The notes under the pieces were generated by a model. That model was not told the DNA's origin. It was given only the letters and a program-made list of their open reading frames with translations, and did no database searches. The translations under genes and the position numbers were made by a program. From Desulfuromonadaceae bacterium (lineage in GTDB: Bacteria > Desulfobacterota > Desulfuromonadia > Geobacterales > Pseudopelobacteraceae): DNA of 64,000 nucleotides. The stretch is taken from positions 124,001 to 188,000 of the forward strand of contig JAQUHA010000001.1 of assembly GCA_028683855.1 (NCBI GenBank), read 5' to 3'. Shown here in pieces: positions 1-8,559 of this stretch; the stretch's first letter is position 1, and each line of letters begins with the position of its first letter.

Positions 1-1360
1 TATCCATTTGTCCTTCGGCAATTTCCCTGTCAAGATTTTCGGCTTTCAGAATCAGCAGCTGATGCCGTTCACCAAGCTGCAGGGCTTCACGTCCATGTCG
101 GTCCAGCCGTTCACGAAGTGCAGCCAGCCGCTTCTCCGCATTTTCAGAGCGGCTTCTGAACTTCGCCGTTTCCGCCAGTGCTGTAAACAGATCTCTTCGG
201 CGGCTTTCCAGATCTGAATTTAACCGCTCTTCTGCCAGCTGATGCTCAGATAACTGATGCTCTGCCTCTTCAAGTTCTTTCTGTATTTCTGCGGCATCAA
301 CCGAGCCTGTATCCCGCCGCAGCTCAAGAAGCGCTCTCTTATCACTGCACTCTTTAAGCATAATCTCAAGCTCTTTTGACTCTGCAGAAAGCTTGACTAG
401 ACGCCCATTCAGCCCCTCCAGCTCTTTGCGTTGAAATTCCAGCCCGTTAGTAGTCGTACTGAACTCACTTTTAAGGCGATAAATCTCCTCCTGCGCAACG
501 GTAAGCCGCTTTTCAGCTTCCAGCAGCGTTACACGAGCCTCTTCCGCCTGAGTCTCCCCAACTGCGGATGCGGTAAAAACCTCACGGATCCGGTTGTTAA
601 GCAGTTCAAGCTCTTTCTCAGCAATATTCCGCTGCCGCTGAGTCTCACAATATTCGCTTGCTGTAAAGAGAAGTTCAATCTCGCGCAGCTCATCCCGATA
701 CTCTCTGAACTTTTCAGCTTTCTTCGCCTGACGCTGTAATGAAGCAAGTTGACGCCTTATCTCTCCAAGTACATCAGCCAGACGGGCGAGGTTCTGGCGC
801 GTCCCCTCGATCTTTTTAAGTGCAAGCTGTTTGCGTGACTTAAACTTTGTAACCCCGGCTGCCTCCTCAATCAGAAACCGCCGCTCTTCCGGTCTCGAAT
901 GGAGAATCTGCCCGATTTTACCCTGTTCAATAATTGAATAGGCACGGGTGCCGACACCTGTATCCATAAAAAGTTCGGTAATATCAAGAAGTCGGCATGG
1001 GGTTTTGTTGATAAGATAGTCACTTTCGCCATCGCGGTAGAGTCGGCGGGTAAGCTGTATTTCGGCATAGTCCAGATATTTGGCAGGTGCGCGACCATCC
1101 TCGGTGGAGAAAATCAGCGATACCTCTGCAACGCTTAGAGGTTTACGACTCTCGCTCCCCACAAAAATAACATCTTCCATAGCCTTGCCGCGCAGGTTTT
1201 TGGCAGACTGCTCCCCCATGCACCAGCGGATGGCATCAACAATATTGGATTTGCCGCAGCCGTTAGGACCAACAACGCCTGTAACATCCTGCTGGAAATC
1301 CAGCACAACCTTATCAGCGAATGATTTAAAGCCTGATATTTCGAGTCGTTTGATTTTCAT
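1..1360 (-). CDS. smc: Chromosome segregation ATPase SMC, N-terminal part (runs off window)
   Basis: SMC is the ATPase and coiled-coil core of the condensin complex (with ScpA and ScpB), which compacts and segregates chromosomes. The minus-strand reading begins MKIKRLEISGFKSFADKV and reaches a Walker A motif GPNGCGKSNIVDA at about residues 32-44, followed by the typical GEQSAKNLRG stretch and a long coiled coil rich in E, K, L and R. The start is the ATG at 1358-1360. A purine-rich TTGAGG about 13 bases upstream is only a modest ribosome site. The frame stays open to base 1, so about 450 of the family's usual roughly 1,170 residues are present; the hinge, second coiled coil and C-terminal Walker B/signature motifs lie outside. 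It is transcribed divergently from the response regulator at 1567. Assignment is very secure. Confidence 0.95.
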   Translation of the reverse strand, partial: MKIKRLEISGFKSFADKVVLDFQQDVTGVVGPNGCGKSNIVDAIRWCMGEQSAKNLRGKAMEDVIFVGSESRKPLSVAEVSLIFSTEDGRAPAKYLDYAEIQLTRRLYRDGESDYLINKTPCRLLDITELFMDTGVGTRAYSIIEQGKIGQILHSRPEERRFLIEEAAGVTKFKSRKQLALKKIEGTRQNLARLADVLGEIRRQLASLQRQAKKAEKFREYRDELREIELLFTASEYCETQRQRNIAEKELELLNNRIREVFTASAVGETQAEEARVTLLEAEKRLTVAQEEIYRLKSEFSTTTNGLEFQRKELEGLNGRLVKLSAESKELEIMLKECSDKRALLELRRDTGSVDAAEIQKELEEAEHQLSEHQLAEERLNSDLESRRRDLFTALAETAKFRSRSENAEKRLAALRERLDRHGREALQLGERHQLLILKAENLDREIAEGQMD

Positions 1361-1510
1361 AGTCTCATCATGTGCCTCAATGTTGTATTCACGGACTGAT
1401 TTATCACTATAGTTTACCGCTGAATATACTTCAAGATTGTCCTTTCCTTGCCGGATTATTTTTTGAACAGATCTGATAAACGGTTATGCAAAAAGACACT
1501 ATTACGTATT

Positions 1511-1520
1511 TTGTATACAA
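1511..1520. promoter_or_regulatory. Palindrome TTGTATACAA in the smc/response-regulator divergent gap
   Basis: A perfect 10-base palindrome lies 47 bases before the response regulator start. The identical palindrome occurs at 21254-21263 ahead of the XRE-cupin gene. It may be an operator or may simply contain a -10 element (TATACA). Nothing else in the 1361-1566 gap is recognisable. Confidence 0.3.
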
Positions 1521-1566
1521 TAAGAAGAGCTTGCAACTGTAAATTTATCAAGATATATAAGTTAGA

Positions 1567-2256
1567 ATGAATAAACTGAGGATAATTATAGTTGAGGATG
1601 AGGAGGATCTACTGAATGTTCTGGTAGAGATCCTTTTGCGTCTTGGGCTTGACGTGCGTGGAGTTTCTGATGGAACATCACTTGATCTGGCACTTGCCGA
1701 CTATCCGGCTGACATTGTAGTTCTCGATCTCAACCTGCCGGGTGAGGATGGAGTAGATATTGCCCTCCGTCTACGGCAGAAACACCATTGCGGCATTATA
1801 ATGACCAGCAGTCGTGCCATGGTAAATGAACGGGTAAAAGGTTTTGAAAGCGGAGCCGATCTGTATTTTGTCAAACCGATCAATCCAATTGAACTTCATG
1901 CCGCACTTCTTAACCTTGGTCGCCGACTCAAGCAAACTGACTCACCTGTAAAAGCACCCTGGTGCTATGAATCATCAGCTTCCGTCTTGCGGACTCCCAA
2001 CGGGGTCAGCATCAATCTGACTGCAAACGAATGTACAGCCATTAAGCTGCTGTTTGCTGCCCCAGGTGAAACTATCAGCACTATATCGCTCCTTTATGCT
2101 TTGGGGTATCCTGATGATCAATACGGCTTACAGCGACTCAAAACCCTGTTTAGCCGCCTCCGCTCAAAAATCCACGATCTTGACCCGGAATCCGAATTAC
2201 CGGTTCGGGCACGCCACTCTCAGGGATACTCTTATTTAGCTGAATCATCACAATAG
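1567..2256 (+). CDS. OmpR/PhoB-type response regulator
   Basis: This is a DNA-binding response regulator of 229 residues. The receiver domain covers residues 1-118: acidic pocket at E10/D11/E12, phospho-acceptor Asp54 in VVLDLNLPG, Thr80 and the conserved Lys103 in FVKP. A winged-helix DNA-binding domain (Trans_reg_C type) follows at about 130-225, with the usual C-terminal RHSQGYSYL hairpin. The length is normal. There is no strong Shine-Dalgarno before the ATG. The gene heads a plus-strand cluster of signalling genes but no classical partner kinase adjoins it directly; the REC-kinase at 2377 is the nearest candidate. A palindrome in the gap after it (2290-2304) could be a binding site. Target genes cannot be deduced. 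Confidence 0.9.
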   Translation: MNKLRIIIVEDEEDLLNVLVEILLRLGLDVRGVSDGTSLDLALADYPADIVVLDLNLPGEDGVDIALRLRQKHHCGIIMTSSRAMVNERVKGFESGADLYFVKPINPIELHAALLNLGRRLKQTDSPVKAPWCYESSASVLRTPNGVSINLTANECTAIKLLFAAPGETISTISLLYALGYPDDQYGLQRLKTLFSRLRSKIHDLDPESELPVRARHSQGYSYLAESSQ

Positions 2257-2289
2257 CCCACCGAACTTCCACACCCCTTTTTTAGAATT

Positions 2290-2304
2290 GTAACAAAGTG
2301 TTAC
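2290..2304. promoter_or_regulatory. Inverted repeat GTAAC-N5-GTTAC upstream of the REC-kinase gene
   Basis: Perfect 5-base arms separated by AAAGT, embedded in the looser dyad TTGTAAC..GTTACCAA. It sits 73 bases before the start at 2377, just upstream of a weak TAGAAT -10-like hexamer (2328-2333). Position and symmetry fit an operator for a winged-helix regulator such as the one encoded immediately upstream. This is inference only. Confidence 0.3.
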
Positions 2305-2376
2305 CAACTTTTCTCCGGTAAGTCGTGTAGAATACTATCATTTCAATCATGCCGAATACTTACAGGGGGGGCATCT

Positions 2377-3483
2377 ATGTATAACACCGCCAAAATACTG
2401 ATTGTAGATGACAACCAGAATATCCATGACATTCTGGAGAGACTTTTCTCCCGGGGTGAAGATGGTTCGCCTCAATTAATCCTGCATGCCGATAATGGTC
2501 GAGTGGCGCTGGATATTCTCGCTAATAATCCTGACATTGATGTCATTGTTCTTGATCTGGATATGCCGGTTATGGACGGTTTTGAGGCACTGGCACTAAT
2601 CAAAGCCGACCTCCGCTTGCAGACAATTCCTGTCTGTGTTTTCAGCAGCAGCAAGGATGACTCCACCAAAGCCCTGAAACTAGGCGCAGTTGACTATATC
2701 ATTAAGCCTGGCGACTATCAGGAAATCAGAATACGTGTCCTGAACCTTATTGAGAGCAAACGCCGATCCGAAGCAGGTGAATTGGCTAAGACAAATTTTC
2801 TCGCCAATGTCAGCCATGAATTGCGGACACCGATGAACGGCATTCTTGGAATAGCGCAAATGCTAGAGGATACTGATCTGACGGCTGAACAAGCCGAATA
2901 TGTTGATTTGCTTGAACAATCTGCAAACGATATGATGAATATCATCAATAATTGTCTCAACTTTTTGCAAAGCGAAAATCCGCTTCATGCCCTGCCTTCA
3001 GTATCTTTTTCAATTAAAACAGTTTTGCAGGAGTTGTTTGCTTCTCTGGTTAAAGAAGCGGAAATGAACGGGGTGACCATGGAACTGGATATTCAACCGA
3101 GCCTTCCGGAAAATCTTATCGGACTGCCGGATAAGATCCAGCTTATTTTCCGTCACCTGCTAAGCAACGCCATCAAATTTTCCCCGTCAGGAAAGGTAGT
3201 CGTGGCTATCGAGCGGGGGGTGCATGATGATACATCTGTGCAACTTGTCTGTTCGGTAAGCGATACCGGAGTCGGCATCCCAGAGGAAAAGATGACAGCT
3301 GTTTTTGAACCGTTTACCCAGGCTGACAACTCATCAACCCGTAAATTCGGTGGTTTGGGCATAGGAATTTCGATTGCTAACCGCATGGTTCAGATGATGG
3401 GTGGCGCAATTCACCTTGAGAACAATCCAGCCGGTGGGAGCAGGTTCAGCTTTGTTATCAGCTGCGGGGTAGGCAGGGGATAG
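2377..3483 (+). CDS. Response-regulator/histidine kinase hybrid (REC-HisKA-HATPase)
   Basis: A cytoplasmic two-component protein of 368 residues with no membrane segment. An N-terminal receiver domain (1-125; phospho-acceptor Asp60 in VIVLDLDMP, Lys110) is followed by a HisKA dimerisation domain with an H-box NVSHELRTPMNG (His147), then a HATPase domain with N-box (LLSNAIKFSP), G1 box (DTGVGIPE), F box (FEPFTQ) and G2 box (GGLGIGISI). A receiver at the front of a kinase usually means its activity is set by another phosphotransfer source. The ribosome site AGGGGGGG lies 9 bases before the ATG. The next kinase gene starts 25 bases downstream, so the two are probably co-transcribed. Confidence 0.9.
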   Translation: MYNTAKILIVDDNQNIHDILERLFSRGEDGSPQLILHADNGRVALDILANNPDIDVIVLDLDMPVMDGFEALALIKADLRLQTIPVCVFSSSKDDSTKALKLGAVDYIIKPGDYQEIRIRVLNLIESKRRSEAGELAKTNFLANVSHELRTPMNGILGIAQMLEDTDLTAEQAEYVDLLEQSANDMMNIINNCLNFLQSENPLHALPSVSFSIKTVLQELFASLVKEAEMNGVTMELDIQPSLPENLIGLPDKIQLIFRHLLSNAIKFSPSGKVVVAIERGVHDDTSVQLVCSVSDTGVGIPEEKMTAVFEPFTQADNSSTRKFGGLGIGISIANRMVQMMGGAIHLENNPAGGSRFSFVISCGVGRG

Positions 3484-3508
3484 ATCAGCCTCAGCGGAGA
3501 GAAACAAT

Positions 3509-5791
3509 ATGCACTTCAATAACTTCAAATCTTCGTTCAATATACGGATAATCATCCTCATAATGGTTGTTTTCGTGAGCAGCATCTGGGCGCTGACGCA
3601 CTATGGTCGCTATATTCTGAATGAGGATACACAGCGCCTGCTCGCAGAACAACAGCTCCTGACCGTTACAATGGTCGCGGCGAACATTGATGCAAAATTG
3701 CAAACCCGCTTACTAACGCTGGAAAGAATTGCCCAGACAATCTCGCCCCCACTTCTTGTCAATGCGGCCGAAATGCAGGAATTCCTCGAAAAACGTCCTC
3801 ATCTTCAAATTATGTTTAATGCCGGAGTTTTCATTACGGATTCCAATGGAAACGTGATTGCCGATATTCCAGTTTCGGCGAATCGGATCGGCCTAAATAT
3901 AATAAACAGTGATTACATGATCGCTGCCCTCAAGGAGGGGAAATCATCAATTGGACAACAGGAGCTGGGGAAGAATCTGAAGATTCCGGTTTTCTGTCTG
4001 GCTGCGCCAATTTGCAATGCACAGGGCAGGGTGATTGGTGTCATTGTCGGAGTAACCAATCTTGACAAATCTAATTTCCTGGATGATTTTTTGGAAAATA
4101 GCCTCGGCAAAATCGGCGGCTATCTGCTTGTAGCGCCGGCGCAGCGGCAAATTATAACTGCCACCGACAAAAAACGGATTATGGAATCTCTACCCCCCAC
4201 TGGTGCCGACCCTTTTATTGACCGTGCCCTTCAAGGTTTTAAGGGCTCCGCTATTTCAACCACAGCGCAGGGCCTAAAGGCTCTGACCGCTGCTACTGTT
4301 GTCCCCGCCGCTGGTTGCTATGTGGTTGGATTTATTCCCATCAAAGAAGCTTTTGCCCCGATTGATTCCATGCAGTCGCATCTGATGCTGGCTGCATCGC
4401 TCATCACCCTGTTGGCGTTTTTTATGACCTTCTGGCTTCTTAAGATACAGCGGGTCAAGGATACACTCACGGTTCAGTTGGTGGAACGGGCGGAAGAGCT
4501 GCAGAGGAAAAACCACTTTGAACAATTTCGCAACCGGATTCTCGGACTTATCACCGAAGGTGAATCACTCTCGACTGTGCTTGAAGCAATTGTTCTTGGG
4601 GTTGAAGAAGATAATCCAGAGATTCTATGCAGCATTTTGCTGCTCGACAGTGAAGGTAGGTTTTTTGCTAAAGCCATCTCACCCAGTCTGCCTGATTTTT
4701 ACAGCTCCGCGATTGAGGGGCTTGAAATCGGAATGGGCGTAGGTCCCTGCGGGACGGCTGCCTTCACCGGTCAGAGAGTCATAGTTGACGACATAACTAC
4801 ACATCAGTATTGCCTGCAATTCCAAGGGCTTGCGGCTCGTGCAGGATTAGGATCCTGCTGGTCGCAGCCCATTATTTCGTCCTCCAGGCAGGTTCTTGGT
4901 GCATTTGGCATCTATCACCGGGAAGCGTGTGAACCTACAGAAAGCGAAATAGCCAGTATTGAACAGATCGCCACTCTAGCCAGTATCGCAATCGATAAAT
5001 TTACTACATCTAAAGCGCTGCAGGAGAGCGACGAGTTGCTTACGCAGTTTATGCTGCACTCGCCTATTCACGCTTATGTCCAGTCGGTCACGCCCACCGA
5101 AAGCCGTACAATCAAGTGCAGCGACAGTTTCCAGGATATGCTCGGAATGGAGAGTGAGGAAATGATCGGCAAGACTATGGACGAACTGTTTCCAGCCGAC
5201 TTAGCCGCGAAGATTAACTCTGATAACTGGGCTGTCATAACCGGTGGAAAAGCAGTAGTGCTGGATGAGGAACTTAACGACCGCTACTATACTACTTTCA
5301 AGTTTCCGATTATTCAGGGGGACAGGACGCTGCTGGCCGGTTACACGATTGAAATAACTGAGCGTGTACAGGCGGAAGAGATGATGCAGCGGTTTAATGA
5401 AGAGTTGCAACAGAAGGTGTCAGAACAGACAAGGAGTTTGAAGGAGAGCCTTTACCGTATCGATCAGTTATCCGAGCAGAGTCATACTATGATTTGGGAG
5501 GTCGACGCCCAGGGGCTTTACACTTACGTTAACCTTATGTCTGAGCGTGTTTTCGGCTATCGCCCAGAGGAAATGGTTGGGAAAATGCACTGGTACGATG
5601 TTTTTCCTGAATCAGAGCGGGAGTCGATCAAAAATCTTATTGCACCTGTATTTGAAAGCAGGGTTCAAATCCTTAATATTGAAAACCAGACTACTACTAA
5701 AGATGGACGCAATATTTGGTGGTTAACCAACGGCATCCCCATTCTAAATGAAGATGGAAGTCTAAAGGGGTTATCGTGGCAGCGATACTGA
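3509..5791 (+). CDS. Membrane sensor part of a hybrid histidine kinase, cut short by a frameshift
   Basis: This holds the 5' two thirds of a large membrane sensor kinase. Visible in order: a membrane segment at about 12-31, an extracytoplasmic sensing domain of Cache/PDC type (about 40-285), a second membrane segment at about 293-313, a coiled linker, a GAF domain (about 345-510), and two PAS domains (about 520-640 and 665-754). The reading frame ends at 5791 shortly after GSLKG. Skipping one G of the GGGG run at 5767-5770 restores the PAS end (RGSDTDITESKKLREQ) and joins it to the kinase domains that start around 5841. Either the gene is broken or the assembly has an extra G. A GAGAGAAA ribosome site precedes the ATG. 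The ligand is unknown. Confidence 0.82.
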   Translation: MHFNNFKSSFNIRIIILIMVVFVSSIWALTHYGRYILNEDTQRLLAEQQLLTVTMVAANIDAKLQTRLLTLERIAQTISPPLLVNAAEMQEFLEKRPHLQIMFNAGVFITDSNGNVIADIPVSANRIGLNIINSDYMIAALKEGKSSIGQQELGKNLKIPVFCLAAPICNAQGRVIGVIVGVTNLDKSNFLDDFLENSLGKIGGYLLVAPAQRQIITATDKKRIMESLPPTGADPFIDRALQGFKGSAISTTAQGLKALTAATVVPAAGCYVVGFIPIKEAFAPIDSMQSHLMLAASLITLLAFFMTFWLLKIQRVKDTLTVQLVERAEELQRKNHFEQFRNRILGLITEGESLSTVLEAIVLGVEEDNPEILCSILLLDSEGRFFAKAISPSLPDFYSSAIEGLEIGMGVGPCGTAAFTGQRVIVDDITTHQYCLQFQGLAARAGLGSCWSQPIISSSRQVLGAFGIYHREACEPTESEIASIEQIATLASIAIDKFTTSKALQESDELLTQFMLHSPIHAYVQSVTPTESRTIKCSDSFQDMLGMESEEMIGKTMDELFPADLAAKINSDNWAVITGGKAVVLDEELNDRYYTTFKFPIIQGDRTLLAGYTIEITERVQAEEMMQRFNEELQQKVSEQTRSLKESLYRIDQLSEQSHTMIWEVDAQGLYTYVNLMSERVFGYRPEEMVGKMHWYDVFPESERESIKNLIAPVFESRVQILNIENQTTTKDGRNIWWLTNGIPILNEDGSLKGLSWQRY

Positions 5792-5840
5792 TATTACCGA
5801 GAGTAAAAAACTTAGAGAACAGCTGATTCAATCCCAAAAA

Positions 5841-6962
5841 ATGGAAGCTGTCGGGCAGCTTGCCGGTGGTCTTGCCCATGATTTTAATAACGTACTCAGC
5901 ATTATCAACGGCTATTGCTGTTTGTTGCAGATGGAGTTGTATCAGGATAAGAGCCTGAAAGAATATCTGGAGAAAATTATGGCAGCATCCGGGAGGGCGG
6001 GCGAGTTGACCCACAGTATGCTGGCCTTCAGCCGTACGCAAGTCATGAATCCGAAAAAATGTGACCTGAACGAGATCGTTTCCAGAACAGGAGCTTTTGT
6101 AGAAAAAATTATCGGGGAGAACATTCTTTTTAAAACAGTAATCAACGCATCTAATCTGCCGGTTTATGTTGATGGTGGACAGGTTGAGCAGATTATTATC
6201 AATCTGGCTAACAACGCACGGGATGCAATGCCGCACGGGGGTGAAGTGCAAATTGAGACAGATTGCATAACCTTTGATGATTCATTCATTTCACTTAATG
6301 GATTTGGAAAACCGGGAAGATATGCCGTTATCTCTTTATCAGATACCGGAATAGGGATGGATGAGGCAACCAGAAAGAGGATTTTTGAACCGTTCTTTAC
6401 CACAAAGGATGTTGACAAGGGTACCGGACTCGGCTTGGCAATGGTGTACGGCATCGTAAAACAGCACAATGGATTTGTAGATGTCTCCAGTGAACCGGGT
6501 CAGGGAGCCTGCTTCAAAATATACCTGCCGATTGACGAAGAGAGAAGTACGGATCTTGACGTGAACATTCAGACCAGTCTGGCGTTTTCTGGCGGAACGG
6601 AGACTATCCTGATTGCCGAAGATAATCCTGCTTTACGGGAATTTCTGCGTAATATTCTGACTAAGCTGGGTTATCAAGTTATCTGTGCAGTCGACGGTCA
6701 GGATGCTGTTGAGAAGTTCAGCGAAAATGCTGACCGCATTCAGCTTATTATTATGGATATGGTCATGCCGAAAAAAAGTGGTAAAGTTGCTTATGATGAA
6801 ATTAAACAGATCAATCCAAACGCCAGGGCGCTCTTCAGCAGCGGCTATAGTGCCAATATTGTTCAACAGCAGGGTGAACTTGGTGAATATGCCGAGTTTA
6901 TATCTAAACCGGTACAACCGGCGGAATTGATGAAAAAGGTGAGGGAAATGCTGGATGGTTGA
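5841..6962 (+). CDS. Kinase and receiver part of the frameshifted hybrid histidine kinase
   Basis: This is the 3' portion of the gene beginning at 3509, in the +1 frame. HisKA with the H-box GGLAHDFNNVLS (His13 counted from the ATG at 5841) is of the NtrB-like subclass. A HATPase domain follows (N-box NLANNARDAMP, G1 DTGIGMDE, F box FEPFFTTK, G2 GTGLGLAMV), then a C-terminal receiver (about 255-370, acceptor Asp in IIMDMVMPKKS, and SKP). The open frame reaches back to about 5769, but the first ATG (5841) has no ribosome site and lies inside the PAS-HisKA linker. Separate translation is therefore unlikely. The reconstructed protein would be about 1,150 residues: Cache-GAF-PAS-PAS-HisKA-HATPase-REC. 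Confidence 0.82.
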   Translation: MEAVGQLAGGLAHDFNNVLSIINGYCCLLQMELYQDKSLKEYLEKIMAASGRAGELTHSMLAFSRTQVMNPKKCDLNEIVSRTGAFVEKIIGENILFKTVINASNLPVYVDGGQVEQIIINLANNARDAMPHGGEVQIETDCITFDDSFISLNGFGKPGRYAVISLSDTGIGMDEATRKRIFEPFFTTKDVDKGTGLGLAMVYGIVKQHNGFVDVSSEPGQGACFKIYLPIDEERSTDLDVNIQTSLAFSGGTETILIAEDNPALREFLRNILTKLGYQVICAVDGQDAVEKFSENADRIQLIIMDMVMPKKSGKVAYDEIKQINPNARALFSSGYSANIVQQQGELGEYAEFISKPVQPAELMKKVREMLDG

Positions 6963-7056
6963 AGAGAGTTGTTAAGCTTATCTCTGCTAACGATACCGGC
7001 TGCTTGTATGGCATATAACTGTAACTAATGTTGCGTAATGTTAAAAGGAGAACTCA

Positions 7057-7296
7057 ATGAAGAACGCACAGAATCTTACAGAAATGGGCTTCACCGAAGA
7101 TAAGCATCCTGCAGGTACTCATATGTGTTTGATCTATTCCAGTGAAAAAGAGCGACGAAGAGTCATCGAGAGGTTCCTGCGGAGCGGCATACTCGGCAGA
7201 GAAAAGGTTTCATATTTTGCCGATGTAATGACTCCGGAGGAGGTTTGTGACTGGCTGTACGATATGGATATAGATATCCCGCTTGCATCCGGTTAA
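7057..7296 (+). CDS. Truncated MEDS-domain (DcmR-type sensory) protein
   Basis: Only 79 residues long. The stretch GTHMCLIYSSEKERRR, the LxxGILGxEKVSYFAD block and the TPEEV helix match the first half of the MEDS (methanogen/methylotroph DcmR sensory) domain, a RecA/KaiC-derived fold often found in front of or beside histidine kinases. The full domain is about 160 residues, and the second half is absent in all three forward frames after the TAA at 7294-7296. A strong AAGGAG site 8 bases before the ATG shows the fragment could still be translated. It lies at the end of the kinase cluster, so it is probably a remnant of another sensor gene. A functional short form cannot be excluded. Confidence 0.6.
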   Translation: MKNAQNLTEMGFTEDKHPAGTHMCLIYSSEKERRRVIERFLRSGILGREKVSYFADVMTPEEVCDWLYDMDIDIPLASG

Positions 7297-7312
7297 AGAG
7301 GAATTTATAAGT

Positions 7313-7357
7313 TGAGGATGTTTTTTAAAAATCTATGATTTCTTTATTACATCCTCA
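7313..7357. terminator. Long-loop inverted repeat between convergent genes
   Basis: TGAGGATGT (7313-7321) and ACATCCTCA (7349-7357) form a perfect 9-bp stem with a 27-nt AT-rich loop. The site lies between the MEDS fragment (+) and pilT (-). It is a plausible but weak bidirectional terminator, with no clean T-run at the stem base. The rest of 7297-7482 shows nothing recognisable. Confidence 0.35.
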
Positions 7358-7482
7358 CACTTCCTACTTCTTTAATATACCATCCAAATTTACATACGCA
7401 ACTGCAATTAAAAATTAAAGATTCACATAGCCTATTTCAAAATATCCTGCTGGATCAAAAGGCAGTTTGGTTCTGCCCGTGG

Positions 7483-8544
7483 TTAAGCCGGAGTCAGATA
7501 CTGCTCGAACTGTTTTTTGTCTACAGCGCAACGGTACGCCTCTTCCGGATTGACTTTCTTGGTTTTAAGCAGATCGAGCAGATGCTGATCCATCAGCTGC
7601 ATTCCATCTTTCTTTGCTGTCTGCATGATGGAGGGGATCTGGAAGGTTTTCCCCTCACGGATTAGATTTCCTATCGCCGGTGTGCCGAGCATTATTTCAA
7701 GTGCGGCGACGCGCCCCTTGCCGTCGGCTGTTTTTAAGAGCTGTTGGCAGACGACCCCTTTTAATGATTCCGAAAGCATGGCGCGAACCTGCTCCTGCTG
7801 ATCAGTCGGGAAGACGTCTATAATACGATCAACCGTTTTTGCGGCGGTACTTGTGTGCAGTGTTCCGAAGACAAGATGTCCGGTTTCAGCTGCGCTCATG
7901 GCGAGTTGTATGGTTATCAGGTCGCGCATCTCTCCGACAAGAATTACATCGGGATCTTCACGGAGTGCTGCTTTTAGGGCTGATGCGAAACTTTCGGTAT
8001 GTTCGCCTATCTGACGCTGGTTCAGTAGTGATTGTTTGTTTTCGTGAATAAACTCCAGAGGGTCCTCAAATGTAAGAATATGCTCTTTACGGGTTGAATT
8101 TATAAGATCAATCATACCTGCAAGAGTTGTTGATTTTCCCGAACCGGTCGGACCTGTTACAAGTACCAGCCCCTTTTTAAAGGCGGTCATTCTGCGGACA
8201 CCTTCGGGAAGTCCGAGGTCGTCGGCTGAAAGTATCTTGGTTGGAATTATCCTGAATACTGCTGCGATGCCGCGATACTGCATAAGAATATTTCCCCTGA
8301 AACGGGCAACGCCTGGAACTTCGTAGGCAAAATCGAGGTCTTTGGTTTCATTGAAGTGCGCCTTCTGTTTTTCGCTCAGAATTTCAAACAGAATCGCTTT
8401 AAGTTCATCATGTCCGAGAGGTTTGTAATTCAGGCGTACCATTTCGCCCCTGAGGCGGAAGATGGGGGGATTGCCGGTTGAAAGGTGCAGGTCTGAAGCA
8501 CCCTGTTCCTTGAGCATATTAAAAAGTGCATCTATGCGTGCCAT
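7483..8544 (-). CDS. pilT: Twitching motility ATPase PilT
   Basis: PilT is the hexameric ATPase that powers type IV pilus retraction at the inner face of the membrane. At 353 residues it has the family's normal length. Visible motifs: an N-terminal PAS-like domain with GASDLHLS, Walker A GPTGSGKS (131-138), the Asp box with EDPLEF, Walker B DVILVGEMRD (about 194-203), the His box GTLHTS, and a C-terminal retraction motif reading AIGNLIRE where AIRNLIRE is usual, so one arginine is replaced by glycine. A strong GAGGAG site precedes the ATG. It follows a degenerate PilB-like gene by 15 bases and is the last gene of the minus-strand run U32-dnaB-pilB-like-pilT. Confidence 0.95.
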   Translation of the reverse strand: MARIDALFNMLKEQGASDLHLSTGNPPIFRLRGEMVRLNYKPLGHDELKAILFEILSEKQKAHFNETKDLDFAYEVPGVARFRGNILMQYRGIAAVFRIIPTKILSADDLGLPEGVRRMTAFKKGLVLVTGPTGSGKSTTLAGMIDLINSTRKEHILTFEDPLEFIHENKQSLLNQRQIGEHTESFASALKAALREDPDVILVGEMRDLITIQLAMSAAETGHLVFGTLHTSTAAKTVDRIIDVFPTDQQEQVRAMLSESLKGVVCQQLLKTADGKGRVAALEIMLGTPAIGNLIREGKTFQIPSIMQTAKKDGMQLMDQHLLDLLKTKKVNPEEAYRCAVDKKQFEQYLTPA

Positions 8545-8559
8545 GAAATTTCTCCTCTC

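Noticed and set aside
431-739. Plus-strand open frame of 102 codons inside smc
   Set aside because: It is antisense to a clearly coding SMC coiled-coil region, lacks a ribosome site and resembles no protein; it is a shadow of the real gene.
5775-5840. Independent translation start for the kinase half of the split sensor gene
   Set aside because: No start codon with a ribosome site exists in this frame between 5769 and 5841, and the segment encodes an ordinary PAS-HisKA linker.
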